From Bacillota bacterium (GTDB taxonomy: Bacteria; Bacillota; Clostridia; Lachnospirales; Lachnospiraceae), in assembly GCA_023418475.1 (NCBI GenBank), contig JAEZZO010000067.1:1-64000 (forward strand): a DNA stretch of 64,000 nt. Direction: 5' to 3'. The notes under the pieces are model-generated. The model had not been told where the DNA came from. It made no database searches and saw only the letters and a list, made by a program, of their open reading frames with translations. Made by a program: the position numbers and the translations under genes. Below are positions 51,726 through 60,421 of the stretch, piece after piece; position 1 is the stretch's first letter; the number at the start of each line of letters is the position of its first letter.

Positions 51726-51936
51726 CCCATCTGAAAACTGTGCCTCATATATCGGCATCAGTTATGTGCTTTCTGTTTGTCAGACCAGAAATTTACCACT
51801 GGTTAGTATATTCCCAGTATCCAGCTTCCATCAGATTCCACCTCACGATGGACACCCTTGCCTTCGGCTATATTCTTCCCGCTACCGGGCGGATTCACGA
51901 CTTGCACCCGTTAGAACGTGCGCCCGCCAGGCGCAC
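51726..51936 (-). mobile_element. Truncated group II intron (5' domain I fragment)
   Basis: Read on the minus strand from 51936, the sequence starts GTGCGCC, the group II 5' consensus GTGYG. It continues with domain I text seen in bacterial introns: TCTAACGGGTGCAAGTC, GCAAGGGTGTCC, GTGAGGTGGAATCTGA, GGAAGC, TCTGGTCTGACAAACAGAA and ATATGAGGC. There is no intron-encoded protein and no domain V. The MITE follows; a further short piece (about 51430-51504) may be the continuation. It lies 4 bases past an intrinsic terminator stem, the preferred target of class C introns. Confidence 0.8.
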
Positions 51937-51979
51937 ATAAAAGCCGACAGGTAAATTGCAGCAATTCACCTGTCGGCTT
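51937..51979 (-). terminator. Intrinsic terminator of the hypB operon
   Basis: AAGCCGACAGGT (51941-51952) and ACCTGTCGGCTT (51968-51979) form a perfect 12-bp stem that extends further with AATT/AATT. On the minus strand it is followed by TTAT, and then the group II intron begins. Confidence 0.85.
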
Positions 51980-52068
51980 ATTATCTATAAAACTAATTTT
52001 TCACTGAGGATATCTTTCATACAGAAGCTCTGCATCTCCTGAAAATATTTCAAACGTCTAATCTTTGC

Positions 52069-52737
52069 TTATTCAATCCAGTCCTTAACATTTTTCTTAA
52101 GCCAATTCACCCATGCTTCAAAACCTTCACCGGTTCTTGCTGATACCTCGAATATCTCTGCCTTTGGGTTTAATACTTTAATACGTTCTTTTACCGCTAC
52201 CATATCAAAATCAAAAACACTCATTACATCGATCTTATTGATAAGTACTGCATCACATATGCTAAACATCAGCGGATATTTTAATGGTTTATCATCTCCC
52301 TCTGGTACAGATAGAATCATTGCATTTTTCACAGCCCCTGTGTCAAACTCAGCCGGACATACAAGATTGCCTACATTTTCCAGCACAACTAAGTCCATGT
52401 CTTGTGTACCAAACTCTGTCAGACCCTGGCGCGTCATATCTGCATCTAAATGACACATACCGCCTGTATGCAGCTGAATCGACTTAACCCCAGTCGTTGC
52501 AATTTTCTCCGCATCTACAGAGGAATCGATATCTGCTTCCATAACTCCGATATTCATTTGATCCTTCAGCATCTTAATAGTACGTACTAATGTTGTTGTT
52601 TTACCCGATCCGGGAGATGACATTAAATTCAAAAGAAAGGTCTTCTCCTTCTTCAACTGATCTCTTAGTTTATCTGCATCTATATCATTATTTTCAAAGA
52701 TACTCCTCTTAATTTCAATTACTCTTACTTCATCCAT
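52069..52737 (-). CDS. hypB: HypB-like nickel-insertion GTPase
   Basis: The 222-residue GTPase has the P-loop MSSPGSGKTT (near 40), EADIDSSVDAEKI, the metal-linked HTGGMCHLDADM region, VLENVGNLVCPAEFD and the guanine motif NKID. HypB hydrolyses GTP to drive nickel insertion with HypA. The histidine-rich N-terminus of some HypB proteins is missing. The ATG at 52737 is preferred (GGTGA 6 bases upstream) over a GTG at 52746. It is third in an oxidoreductase-hypA-hypB operon (21-30 bases after hypA). No nickel enzyme is visible nearby. Confidence 0.92.
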   Translation of the reverse strand: MDEVRVIEIKRSIFENNDIDADKLRDQLKKEKTFLLNLMSSPGSGKTTTLVRTIKMLKDQMNIGVMEADIDSSVDAEKIATTGVKSIQLHTGGMCHLDADMTRQGLTEFGTQDMDLVVLENVGNLVCPAEFDTGAVKNAMILSVPEGDDKPLKYPLMFSICDAVLINKIDVMSVFDFDMVAVKERIKVLNPKAEIFEVSARTGEGFEAWVNWLKKNVKDWIE

Positions 52738-52767
52738 ATAATTCACCTCATCTGCTATTATTAGTAT

Positions 52768-53130
52768 TTACAAATTGTCAATAACTCCAATTTCCTTAAT
52801 CATAACTTCACGTCCGGTTTTCACCTTCCATTGCTTGCTACCGCACGCTGGACAAATAGGCTGATCCGCTTTTATGTTTTTCAATACAGAATAATCACAG
52901 CCACAATCCTGACATGTCGCTATTCCTTCGATTTCTTCTATCGCCAGAATTGCTCCGTTTAATATCGTATCTTCAATTGCAGCCGGCCAGCAAGCGTAGA
53001 CATATCTTGGTATAACGCCTGTCAATTCGCCAACCTGCAAAGTTAATCTGCCTATTTTGGCTACATGATTTGCTTTGGCAGCTTGCTCGGCCGTTCTAAC
53101 TATATTTAAAACAACTCCCATCTCATGCAT
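52768..53130 (-). CDS. hypA: HypA-like nickel metallochaperone (second copy)
   Basis: The 120-residue protein starts MHEMG, with the nickel ligands His2 and Glu3, and has a zinc ribbon CQDCGCDY then CPACGSKQ (about 73-100). It shares VGELTGVIPRYVYACWPAA with the copy at 588-929 (VGELSGIVPRYLEQSWPAA). It begins 15 bases after the oxidoreductase gene behind GGAGGA and precedes hypB. It would hand nickel, or another metal, to a client with HypB. Confidence 0.92.
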   Translation of the reverse strand: MHEMGVVLNIVRTAEQAAKANHVAKIGRLTLQVGELTGVIPRYVYACWPAAIEDTILNGAILAIEEIEGIATCQDCGCDYSVLKNIKADQPICPACGSKQWKVKTGREVMIKEIGVIDNL

Positions 53131-53145
53131 GGTAGGCTCCTCCTG

Positions 53146-55794
53146 CTATTTTGAGGTTTCTGCAGCTTTCTTATTTGCCAAGCGCTCTGCTCTTTCCCCT
53201 GCGTTTGTTAAGAAATTCTTCATCCATTCTTCCGGATCTTCTGCAGAACCGACATTGTATTTACGCTTTAACTTAATTGCATCAAATTCACATTTTGTTG
53301 CGCAAATACCGCATCCTAAGCATCGATATTCATCCACAACCGATACACCGCAACCAAGACAGCGATTAGTTTCTAACTTAATTTGCTCATCGGTAAGATC
53401 TGTACGAAGATCCTTAAAAGACCGACTTGCTGCATGATGATCTATACTAGCCGGTTTTTGGCGCTGTGCCTGATCAAATCCTGCCAAATCAAGATTATTT
53501 TGATCAAGTGCATGATATTCTCTTTCTCTTCGTACCTTCAAATTTTGACCTAAAATATATCTTTTAATAGAAATTGCAGCAGTTTTACCGGAGGCAATTG
53601 CATCAATAGCAAATTTTGGACCTGTAACTGCATCTCCGCCTGCAAATACATCCGATTCACCTGTCTGCAAAGTCAAATCATCCACCACCATAGTGCCTCG
53701 TCCTGTCAACTCCATTTTTTTTCTATCTGCCAGGCCTCCCCAATTCATTGCTTGTCCAACAGAAACTAATACATTGCTGCATTGAATAATTATGGTTTCG
53801 TTCTCATTGAAGACCGGATGAAATCTACCATTTTCATCAAATACCGATAGGCAGCGCATGAATTCCACACCTGTTACTTTCCCATTTTCCCCAAGAATAC
53901 GCTTAGGTCCCCAGGAATTATTAATTTCTATACCTTCTATCTTTGCTTCTTCCTGTTCTTCCAGAAGCGCCGGCATTTCGTCTTTACTTTCCAAACAGTA
54001 CATTGCAGTTACATCAGAACCCATACGTACACAGGAACGAGCAACATCAATGGCTACATTACCACCACCGATTACAACTGTTTTTCCTTGCAGTCTACTA
54101 GCTGTAGTAAGACTTATATTACGGAGGAATTCTACTCCTGTTATAACTCCTCCAAGGTCTTCCCCTTCAATATTAAGCGATCTTCCTTCCTGTGCCCCAA
54201 TTGCAAGGAAGAATGCTTGATATCCCTGGGTACGAAGTTCCTTCAATGTAATATCCTTTCCAACTTCGATACCCGTCTTAAATGTAACACCCAACTGATG
54301 TAATACATCAATTTCAGCTTCAATTATTTCATTTTCCAGGCGGAAAGAAGGAATACCCATTGTCAGCATACCACCAAGTATTTTCTGCTTTTCATACACA
54401 CATACTTCAAATCCTTCAACCGCTAAATAATAAGCACAACTAAGTCCTGCAGGACCTGCACCGATGATAGCAACCTTTCCATCTCTTTTCTCATAAATCT
54501 TTGGTATGTAACGATTTCCGGATTCCAATTCCTTATCTGCAATATATTTTTTAATATCATCGATTGCTATTGCTTCATCCAGATTTGCCCTAGTACATTC
54601 TGATTCACATCCATGAGGACATACTCGTCCACAGATTGCAGGAAACGGATTATCTCTCTTTATTATTTTCAGAGCTTCTTCAAAATTACCCTCTGCTGCT
54701 TTGCGGATATATCCCTGAACAGAAACATGTGCAGGACATTTCGTTTTACATGGTGCGGTGCCATATTCATTAACCATTTTACGAATTTTAAAATCCGGAT
54801 TCCAATATTCCTGTGTCCAGTCGGTATCATGTGGGGTTTGTGTCATAACTGGTGTCTGATTTTCTTTACAGAAAGAGGAACCAAGTGCTAATGCATTTGT
54901 ATTACAGTTTTCTACGCAGGCACCACAACCAACACATTTATCAGAAGTCACTTCTGCAACAAAATTAGATCGGTTTGGATCTGGATTATTAAATAAGGTT
55001 GCTACACGCAAGGAAGCGCAGGAACATCCGCAGCAATTACAGATAAAGGTTGATTTATCCTTTCCTTCATTATTGAAGATTTCATGCACCAAGCCTTCGC
55101 GTTCCGCTTTTCTTAATATTTCCTCTGCTTCTTCACGTGTAATTTGTGTTGCACGACCGCTTCGGATATAATAATCTGCTTCCGCTCCAATTTGAATGCA
55201 CATTCCCTCAATTGTATGTTCACAAGCATTCCCCATTAGCTTCCCTGCAAGCCGGCAGGCACAGTCAGCTTTCGAATACAAATCGCTCTGGTCGAAATAT
55301 GTCTGAATTTCCTCATAGCTTGCAATATGTGTTTCTGCCTCTATGGAAGCTTTTATTGGGATCGTACGAAGAGCTCCTCCTCCCATACCCATCATTTGAC
55401 CTACTGTCCTGTCCATATCCGTTGTATAATTATGAAAAGCAATTGCTACTGCTTCATTTTGTAATTGTTTATTTAATAATAAATGTTCGCAAATTCCGGG
55501 AGCCCAAGGTACACGTTGATACTTTGTAACGTCATCCTCCACCGTATAAAGCAAAATACCGATATTCCCTAATTCCTTCAAGGTTCCTTCTATGTCTTCG
55601 CATTTCATTCCTGCCCTTGAGGCAATTATTTCTGCTGATTCCAGGGTAGTAGAACATAGCATAGCAACTGCTGCCTGATCATCATTAATCACCGAAGCCA
55701 GTAAGGCTACCCCTGCATCCTCGGCAGTTCTTCCATTTTCAACATCAGGTGCATTTCCATCAATCATATTGGCTAACTGAATAATTTTCTCCAT
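53146..55794 (-). CDS. Multidomain Fe-S/FAD/NAD(P) oxidoreductase (GltD-like core)
   Basis: The 882-residue protein has an N-terminal helical domain of about 250 residues. It contains DCACR and later CNCCGCSC clusters, of the kind seen in anaerobic 4Fe-4S proteins. A ferredoxin motif follows (CVGCGACVENC, near 290). The GltD-like core spans about 330-790, with CKTKCPAHVSVQGYI, CGRVCPHGCESEC, the FAD loop GAGPAGLSCA, the NADPH loop GGGNVAIDVA and GGDAVTGPKFAIDA. A C-terminal 4Fe-4S pair (CLGCG, CLGCGICATKC) ends it. It likely channels electrons between NADPH and an unknown acceptor. It leads an operon with hypA and hypB and is divergent from a TetR gene. Confidence 0.88.
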   Translation of the reverse strand: MEKIIQLANMIDGNAPDVENGRTAEDAGVALLASVINDDQAAVAMLCSTTLESAEIIASRAGMKCEDIEGTLKELGNIGILLYTVEDDVTKYQRVPWAPGICEHLLLNKQLQNEAVAIAFHNYTTDMDRTVGQMMGMGGGALRTIPIKASIEAETHIASYEEIQTYFDQSDLYSKADCACRLAGKLMGNACEHTIEGMCIQIGAEADYYIRSGRATQITREEAEEILRKAEREGLVHEIFNNEGKDKSTFICNCCGCSCASLRVATLFNNPDPNRSNFVAEVTSDKCVGCGACVENCNTNALALGSSFCKENQTPVMTQTPHDTDWTQEYWNPDFKIRKMVNEYGTAPCKTKCPAHVSVQGYIRKAAEGNFEEALKIIKRDNPFPAICGRVCPHGCESECTRANLDEAIAIDDIKKYIADKELESGNRYIPKIYEKRDGKVAIIGAGPAGLSCAYYLAVEGFEVCVYEKQKILGGMLTMGIPSFRLENEIIEAEIDVLHQLGVTFKTGIEVGKDITLKELRTQGYQAFFLAIGAQEGRSLNIEGEDLGGVITGVEFLRNISLTTASRLQGKTVVIGGGNVAIDVARSCVRMGSDVTAMYCLESKDEMPALLEEQEEAKIEGIEINNSWGPKRILGENGKVTGVEFMRCLSVFDENGRFHPVFNENETIIIQCSNVLVSVGQAMNWGGLADRKKMELTGRGTMVVDDLTLQTGESDVFAGGDAVTGPKFAIDAIASGKTAAISIKRYILGQNLKVRREREYHALDQNNLDLAGFDQAQRQKPASIDHHAASRSFKDLRTDLTDEQIKLETNRCLGCGVSVVDEYRCLGCGICATKCEFDAIKLKRKYNVGSAEDPEEWMKNFLTNAGERAERLANKKAAETSK

Positions 55795-55909
55795 ATGATA
55801 TACCTCCTCCTTTGATACGTTCCATACAAGTTATAGAATGTTAAAAAATTATCATTGCATATTAATTATATGCATGCTAAAATTTAATTAAATATACATT
55901 TCTTATCAT

Positions 55910-55948
55910 TTGTCTCATTCTGATACATTAAGACAATCTTGTCTCATT
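55910..55948. promoter_or_regulatory. Probable TetR operator cluster
   Basis: The palindrome AGACAA-TC-TTGTCT lies at 55931-55944. A further TTGTCTCATT at 55910-55919 repeats the right half with its flank (TTGTCTCATT at 55939-55948). The cluster sits in the 197-base divergent region between the oxidoreductase and TetR genes, where it could control both. Confidence 0.55.
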
Positions 55949-55991
55949 TTTAACATTTCACTGAAAGGAACTTGCATAAACAGGGAATACT

Positions 55992-56540
55992 ATGATGAAA
56001 TCTGACACTAAGAATATTTTACTTCATTCTCTACATGAATTATTAAAGGAAAAGCCTCTCTCTAATATAACTGTCCAGGATATTATTGAGAATTGTGGTG
56101 CATCACGTGCTACCTTCTATCGGCATTTTAAGGATAAGTATGATTTAATGAATTGGGATTGCAAAGAATATATAGAAAAATGTATTGTAAAGAACCCTAA
56201 TCTTACAACTTATAAAGAAATTTTATTTCGGTGTGTCTGTAACACAAAAGATAATTGTGATTATTTCATTGAAATAATCAAATTTGAAGGCCAAAACTCT
56301 TATTTGGATTTTTTATTTCACTTCTCTACCGATTGCTGGTACAAATATTTTATACAAGAAAATGACAAGAATAAAATAAATGATGATGTGGTATGGTCTG
56401 TTAATTTTTTTCATGCCGGATTAGTTCAAATAATGAAAGATTGGTTGAATTCAAATTGTGCTGCCACTTCCGAAAAAATCGCGCAATTGCTATTTGACTG
56501 TACCCCACCATTATTGCTTCGTTATTTTATTAACGAATAA
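55992..56540 (+). CDS. TetR/AcrR family regulator (DhaS-like)
   Basis: The 182-residue protein has the TetR DNA-binding helices LSNITVQDIIENCGASRATFYRHF (about residues 20-43), followed by KDKYDLMNW. A cysteine-containing helical C-terminal half follows (WDCKEYIEKCIV, RCVCNTKDNCDYF). It resembles the TetR at 999-1583. It is divergent from the oxidoreductase-hypA-hypB operon with a palindrome between them, so it is the likely regulator. The cysteines could give redox or metal sensing, which is speculative. Confidence 0.87.
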   Translation: MMKSDTKNILLHSLHELLKEKPLSNITVQDIIENCGASRATFYRHFKDKYDLMNWDCKEYIEKCIVKNPNLTTYKEILFRCVCNTKDNCDYFIEIIKFEGQNSYLDFLFHFSTDCWYKYFIQENDKNKINDDVVWSVNFFHAGLVQIMKDWLNSNCAATSEKIAQLLFDCTPPLLLRYFINE

Positions 56541-56622
56541 TTTTTGATTTTATCCGGTCAGTATATGGAATATGCTTCCTTCTGCAGATTGCTCTCGTTA
56601 ATTTAACATGGATATAATTGAA

Positions 56623-56660
56623 TAGAGCCTTGAAATTCTATTTTCAAGACTCTATTATTT
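56623..56660. terminator. Bidirectional-type terminator
   Basis: TAGAGcCTTGAAA and TTTCAAGaCTCTA pair with one mismatch at 56623-56654, followed by TTATTTTA. It separates the plus-strand TetR gene from the convergent small gene that ends at 56660. Confidence 0.72.
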
Positions 56661-56941
56661 TACTTTTCTGGCCTTTTCAATGATAAGCATTTCACATTGT
56701 GTAAAAATGGAAAATATACAGAAATGGTAACGCGATCATCAAATACATGCGCAATCTTTTTATGAATGTCATACCTATCACCATCAGCAATTAAAATATT
56801 ACAAAGATGATATAAAAAGTCTCTAAACGCAAGAACTCCTTCTTGAATGTTTTCTTCGTATGTAATATTTTTAAACATAGAATTAATTGTATATGTTTCA
56901 GGTATCTCCGGCGTAATAACATTTCTCAAGTGTTCTGCCAT
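56660..56941 (-). CDS. Small uncharacterised protein
   Basis: The 93-residue frame starts at ATG 56941 behind AAGGA, 27 bases after the PNPOx-fold gene, and ends at a terminator. It has no membrane segment and a mixed composition, with FRDFLYHLCNILIADGDRYD in the middle. I recognise no family. Its position suggests cotranscription with the flavoprotein gene. Confidence 0.5.
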   Translation of the reverse strand: MAEHLRNVITPEIPETYTINSMFKNITYEENIQEGVLAFRDFLYHLCNILIADGDRYDIHKKIAHVFDDRVTISVYFPFLHNVKCLSLKRPEK

Positions 56942-56967
56942 ATCCTATCCTTAAGTGTTTTTTGCAT

Positions 56968-57447
56968 TTATATAGCTTCTTTCTTCCTAAAATCAACTTT
57001 ATACTGCCATTCACCATATTTTTGTTCATTATCCGTTATTGTTCCTTCTGTAAGGGTTATACGCAAAACGATAGAGTCAGGGTTATCTTCATCTCCATGT
57101 GCATTGAACCATTCGAAGATTCTTTTCATTTTTTCTCTTATTTCTGTGTTCTTCTCACTCTTTACCCAACCAAGATTTTCAGCTGTTCCCTGCACAGCAA
57201 ACAAATCTAAGCCACAGACAGATACCTCATTGTTTTTTTCAATTTCCAAAATTTTATTTTTCTTCGCATCTGTGGAAACATAAAACGCACCGTCTTCATA
57301 GAAAGCATCAACCATGCGGACAGAGGGGCGGGTATTGCCTTCGGCATTCGGGGACAGTGCAATTGTAGCAAGCGCAATCTGGTTGTCCTTTCCATTTCCG
57401 CAATATTCTTCCATAAGTTTTATCGCTTTTTCATACTTGTTCATCAT
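56968..57447 (-). CDS. Pyridoxamine 5'-phosphate oxidase-fold flavoprotein (second copy)
   Basis: The 159-residue split-barrel protein (MNKYEKAIKLMEEYCGNGKDNQIALATIA; RPSVRMVDAFYEDGAFYVSTDAKKNK) is a paralogue of the one at 49842-50333 over its whole length. It starts behind AGGAGGA. A MerR/GyrI regulator gene lies 85 bases upstream on the same strand. The role is probably flavin-dependent reduction of a small molecule sensed by that regulator. Confidence 0.85.
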   Translation of the reverse strand: MMNKYEKAIKLMEEYCGNGKDNQIALATIALSPNAEGNTRPSVRMVDAFYEDGAFYVSTDAKKNKILEIEKNNEVSVCGLDLFAVQGTAENLGWVKSEKNTEIREKMKRIFEWFNAHGDEDNPDSIVLRITLTEGTITDNEQKYGEWQYKVDFRKKEAI

Positions 57448-57532
57448 AATTCCTCCTCGTATTTATTCGCTATTAATTTACCATATGCTGCATGATGTAG
57501 TTTCGAAACATTACACAGGAATTCCCTGTATT

Positions 57533-58513
57533 TTATATCCCATTTTTTAACTTTATTGGAAAATATCGTTGCATTTGTTTATATCCTAGTCCCTTTTCTA
57601 TGTCTCTATTAACAATATCTCTTCCATCTTCATATAAATAAGGCATATTGAACATGACATAGCGGTCCTTGTCCAATTCAAAATTAGTGTTTTCAATCCA
57701 CCGGCGAACTTTATCTTCCACTTTATATAAGCTCTCGTTATCTTCATCAATACTGACAGCCATAGCGTATAAGCCTCCCTGAAAATCGAATAATGTAAAC
57801 GGGCTTACCTCCTCATTGGTGACCCCCTCTTTCACGGCGCAGATCCATTCGGCTTTGCCATTCTTAGTCAGCAAGAAATCAAAACAGTCAAAAATTACAT
57901 TTTTGTACAAATGAACATACTGCCACAATTGATACATGTATCCGTCGCTTTTAAACATATCTCGCCAGGAATGATCGCCCACTGTCACCGCTCTAAATTC
58001 AGGTATCCTGACAACCATGATATCCGGAATTTTTTTATCTAATTTATCCGTTATTTCAATCAAGCGGCTTATATTGGAGGGCTTACCAATATAGTCAATG
58101 CTAATCAATTGTGTTTCAATTTCCTTCGCCTTGTTATATAGAAGTTTTATATCGGTGTTGTCTGAAAAGTTAACTTGTTCGATATCGCGGATAAATTCGA
58201 GTACGATTTCCTTCAACTCATGCAAAAGTGCAACCTCGTCATCAATACTATGTACTTTCTTTCCAAGCACCTCTAAAACCACCTCGGAACTGGAAGTATG
58301 AAAAACACGCTGAATGTCTTTTATACTTATATTCAGCTTGCGTAAGATGAGTATTTGCTCAAGCCTCCTAATAGCGTTTTCATCGTACATTCTGTATGCG
58401 TAATCATCAGTTCTAGTGCTGGTCAATAATCCCATGTCCTCATAGTAACGCAGTGTACGAGCTGTAATATCATATTTACTTGACACATCTTTGATTTTGA
58501 TTAAATTACTCAT
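57533..58513 (-). CDS. MerR family regulator with GyrI-like ligand domain
   Basis: The 326-residue protein has a MerR winged helix (IKIKDVSSKYDITARTLRYYEDMGLL, about 5-30, then YRMYDENAIRRLEQI), a coiled-coil linker (about 75-125) and a GyrI-like effector domain (about 165-326). This is the BmrR/BltR layout that responds to drugs and other hydrophobic molecules. It is likely to activate the downstream PNPOx-fold gene. Confidence 0.88.
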   Translation of the reverse strand: MSNLIKIKDVSSKYDITARTLRYYEDMGLLTSTRTDDYAYRMYDENAIRRLEQILILRKLNISIKDIQRVFHTSSSEVVLEVLGKKVHSIDDEVALLHELKEIVLEFIRDIEQVNFSDNTDIKLLYNKAKEIETQLISIDYIGKPSNISRLIEITDKLDKKIPDIMVVRIPEFRAVTVGDHSWRDMFKSDGYMYQLWQYVHLYKNVIFDCFDFLLTKNGKAEWICAVKEGVTNEEVSPFTLFDFQGGLYAMAVSIDEDNESLYKVEDKVRRWIENTNFELDKDRYVMFNMPYLYEDGRDIVNRDIEKGLGYKQMQRYFPIKLKNGI

Positions 58514-58639
58514 ATGTTTGAGCCCTCATTTCTAGATTATCGGATATAAACTTATTATAAAGGATTACCTAAAGGAAGAGTCAAGAGGATAATGATATAA
58601 AAAGTCAGTTGCAAAACAGGTGGCAAGTATATTATTTCA

Positions 58640-58697
58640 CTCCATTCCTGCGCATATTTTGTACGAATATTAAGTTTGCGCCAAGGATTACGCAGGC
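58640..58697. repeat. Small hairpin repeat, copy 2
   Basis: CTCCATTCCTGCGCA (58640-58654) and TTACGCAGG (58688-58697) repeat the blocks at 17042-17093, with a different loop (including GTACGAATATTAAGTTTGCG). CCTGCGTAA and GCGCAGG pair. It lies just beyond the GH13 gene on its 3' side. No T-run follows the stem. Confidence 0.5.
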
Positions 58698-58727
58698 ACA
58701 AACTTAATGAGTGAAAGTGCTTTTCCT

Positions 58728-60410
58728 TTACTCTTCACTTAATATTACGCATGCGTAAGCCGGCATCATTAGGGCATCTCCGTCCATGTATGGAGCATCT
58801 TCTCCTGTTATCAGATAATCTGAAATACCATGATAAGAATACGAAGCTTTGGATACCTTAACGGTAACTGGTTCTTTACTCAGGTTATAAAGAACATAAA
58901 TACTTCTCCCCTTATACTTCTTTACAATAGCGCAGACATTTCCATTTTCATCCGTTACCTCTTTCATGGCAGTAATGATCCCTCTGCCGATTTCCGGATA
59001 TTTATTGCGTAGGTGTATTGCTTTCTTATAATAATTATATACGGAAGCGGCGTCATCCTTCTGCGTTTCATAAGAACCAAATGCATGCTCCTGTTTAATC
59101 ATTCCGGATGGTCCTTTCGTCATTCCTGCAGATGCTTTATCGTCCGTCCAGTACATCGGTGCTCTCTTATTTACGTCATCTCCGGAACCGGACATTCCAA
59201 GTTCATCGCCGTAATAGACAAATACGCATCCTGTGGAAAGGATCTCCAGACCTGCTGCCAGTTTGATCTTGTCCTCCTTCCTGCTTAAGAAGCCAGCTGC
59301 TCTTCCCGTATCATGGTTAGATAAAAATACTCCATCCACATAGTCTGGATTAATAGAGTAGAATGTTTGCTGTATCATCTGAAGGTTCTTGGCAAGGCTT
59401 GCGCCTGCTTTTCCATTACCCATACGGTTAACGGACTTTACAAACAGTCCGTCTTTATTTCCTAATACAAAGTTAAACAGACTATCCACACCGCTCTTAT
59501 AAAATTCCTGGATTGTATAAAAGGAATCCCATACTTCTGCTACTACATATATATCAGGATCTATTCCCTCCACATAATCATAGAACCATTGTAACGCTTT
59601 TGTACTCTCTGCGATATTACCTTCATAATAATGAAGTGCTGCATCCAGACGAAAACCTTTGATTCCCTTGTCGATCCAGAAAGTGGCGATTTTTTCAATT
59701 TCTGCTCTTACTGCCGGATTGTCCAGATTTAGATCAGGCATCTGATCCCAGAATACACATTCATAGTACCAATCCTTTGTTCCTGGCACTTTACTCCATC
59801 CAGTTGGTGCACTGTTAAGACGTTTAAAGTTGTAATACCTGACATAGGGGCATACCATATCATCAGGTTCTTCACCGTCTTTTAATATTTTGATATAGTT
59901 CACAGCATCCAAAAACCACTGGTTTTTGGATGAAGTATGGTTGATAACAAAATCCATATACAAATCAATATTTTTCTCGTCACAAGCCTTCACAAGCTTC
60001 TCGAAATCTTCCATCGTCCCGTACTCTTTATCAATGGAATAATAGTCTACAACATCATACTTATGGTAAGTAGCAGACGTATGAAACGGCAGCAGCCAGA
60101 TGCTTGTAAAACCAAGGTTTTTAATATAATCCAGCTTGGAGGTCAGACCACTTATATCTCCAATCCCATCGCCGTTGCTATCACAAAATGAATAGAGAAA
60201 TACCTGGTAGCAGGTCCCATGCTTATCATATATAATCGTTTCATCCTCTGTATACGCCTCTGTTATTTCTTGATCCTGCGTTTCGTTTTCTACATACGCA
60301 GTTATTTCTTCCTTATGACCCGAATTACTATTACAGGAAGAACAAGTGGTCATAACAAGAATAAAAAGTAATACCCATGTCGAAATTTTTTTATTATATT
60401 TTACCCTTAT
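58728..60410 (-). CDS. GH13 alpha-amylase-type lipoprotein
   Basis: The GH13 catalytic domain has region I DFVINHTS, region II GFRLDAALHYYE (nucleophile Asp), region III VVAEVW (acid Glu), region IV FLSNHDTG and a Ca2+ loop DSNGDGIGD. It hydrolyses alpha-glucans outside the cell. The first ATG (60353) falls inside a lipobox, VMTTC. The 19 codons before it, in frame, encode a basic stretch and a hydrophobic core (RVKYNKKIS, WVLLFILV), a textbook lipoprotein signal. The only start-like codon for these is ATA at 60410, 8 bases after AGGAG. I therefore place the start there, with 60353 as the conventional alternative. It closes the sugar ABC operon, 12 bases after the binding-protein gene. Confidence 0.85.
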   Translation of the reverse strand: MRVKYNKKISTWVLLFILVMTTCSSCNSNSGHKEEITAYVENETQDQEITEAYTEDETIIYDKHGTCYQVFLYSFCDSNGDGIGDISGLTSKLDYIKNLGFTSIWLLPFHTSATYHKYDVVDYYSIDKEYGTMEDFEKLVKACDEKNIDLYMDFVINHTSSKNQWFLDAVNYIKILKDGEEPDDMVCPYVRYYNFKRLNSAPTGWSKVPGTKDWYYECVFWDQMPDLNLDNPAVRAEIEKIATFWIDKGIKGFRLDAALHYYEGNIAESTKALQWFYDYVEGIDPDIYVVAEVWDSFYTIQEFYKSGVDSLFNFVLGNKDGLFVKSVNRMGNGKAGASLAKNLQMIQQTFYSINPDYVDGVFLSNHDTGRAAGFLSRKEDKIKLAAGLEILSTGCVFVYYGDELGMSGSGDDVNKRAPMYWTDDKASAGMTKGPSGMIKQEHAFGSYETQKDDAASVYNYYKKAIHLRNKYPEIGRGIITAMKEVTDENGNVCAIVKKYKGRSIYVLYNLSKEPVTVKVSKASYSYHGISDYLITGEDAPYMDGDALMMPAYACVILSEE

Positions 60411-60421
60411 GATCTCATCTC

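Noticed and set aside
51481..51730. Large inverted repeat read as a CRISPR array or rho-independent terminator
   Set aside because: There are only two inverted copies, not spaced direct repeats, and no T-run. Flanking 8-bp duplications point to an insertion element instead.
51647..51954. Plus-strand frames of 62-97 codons across 51.6-51.95 kb
   Set aside because: They run antisense through group II intron RNA sequence and the MITE, with no ribosome sites.
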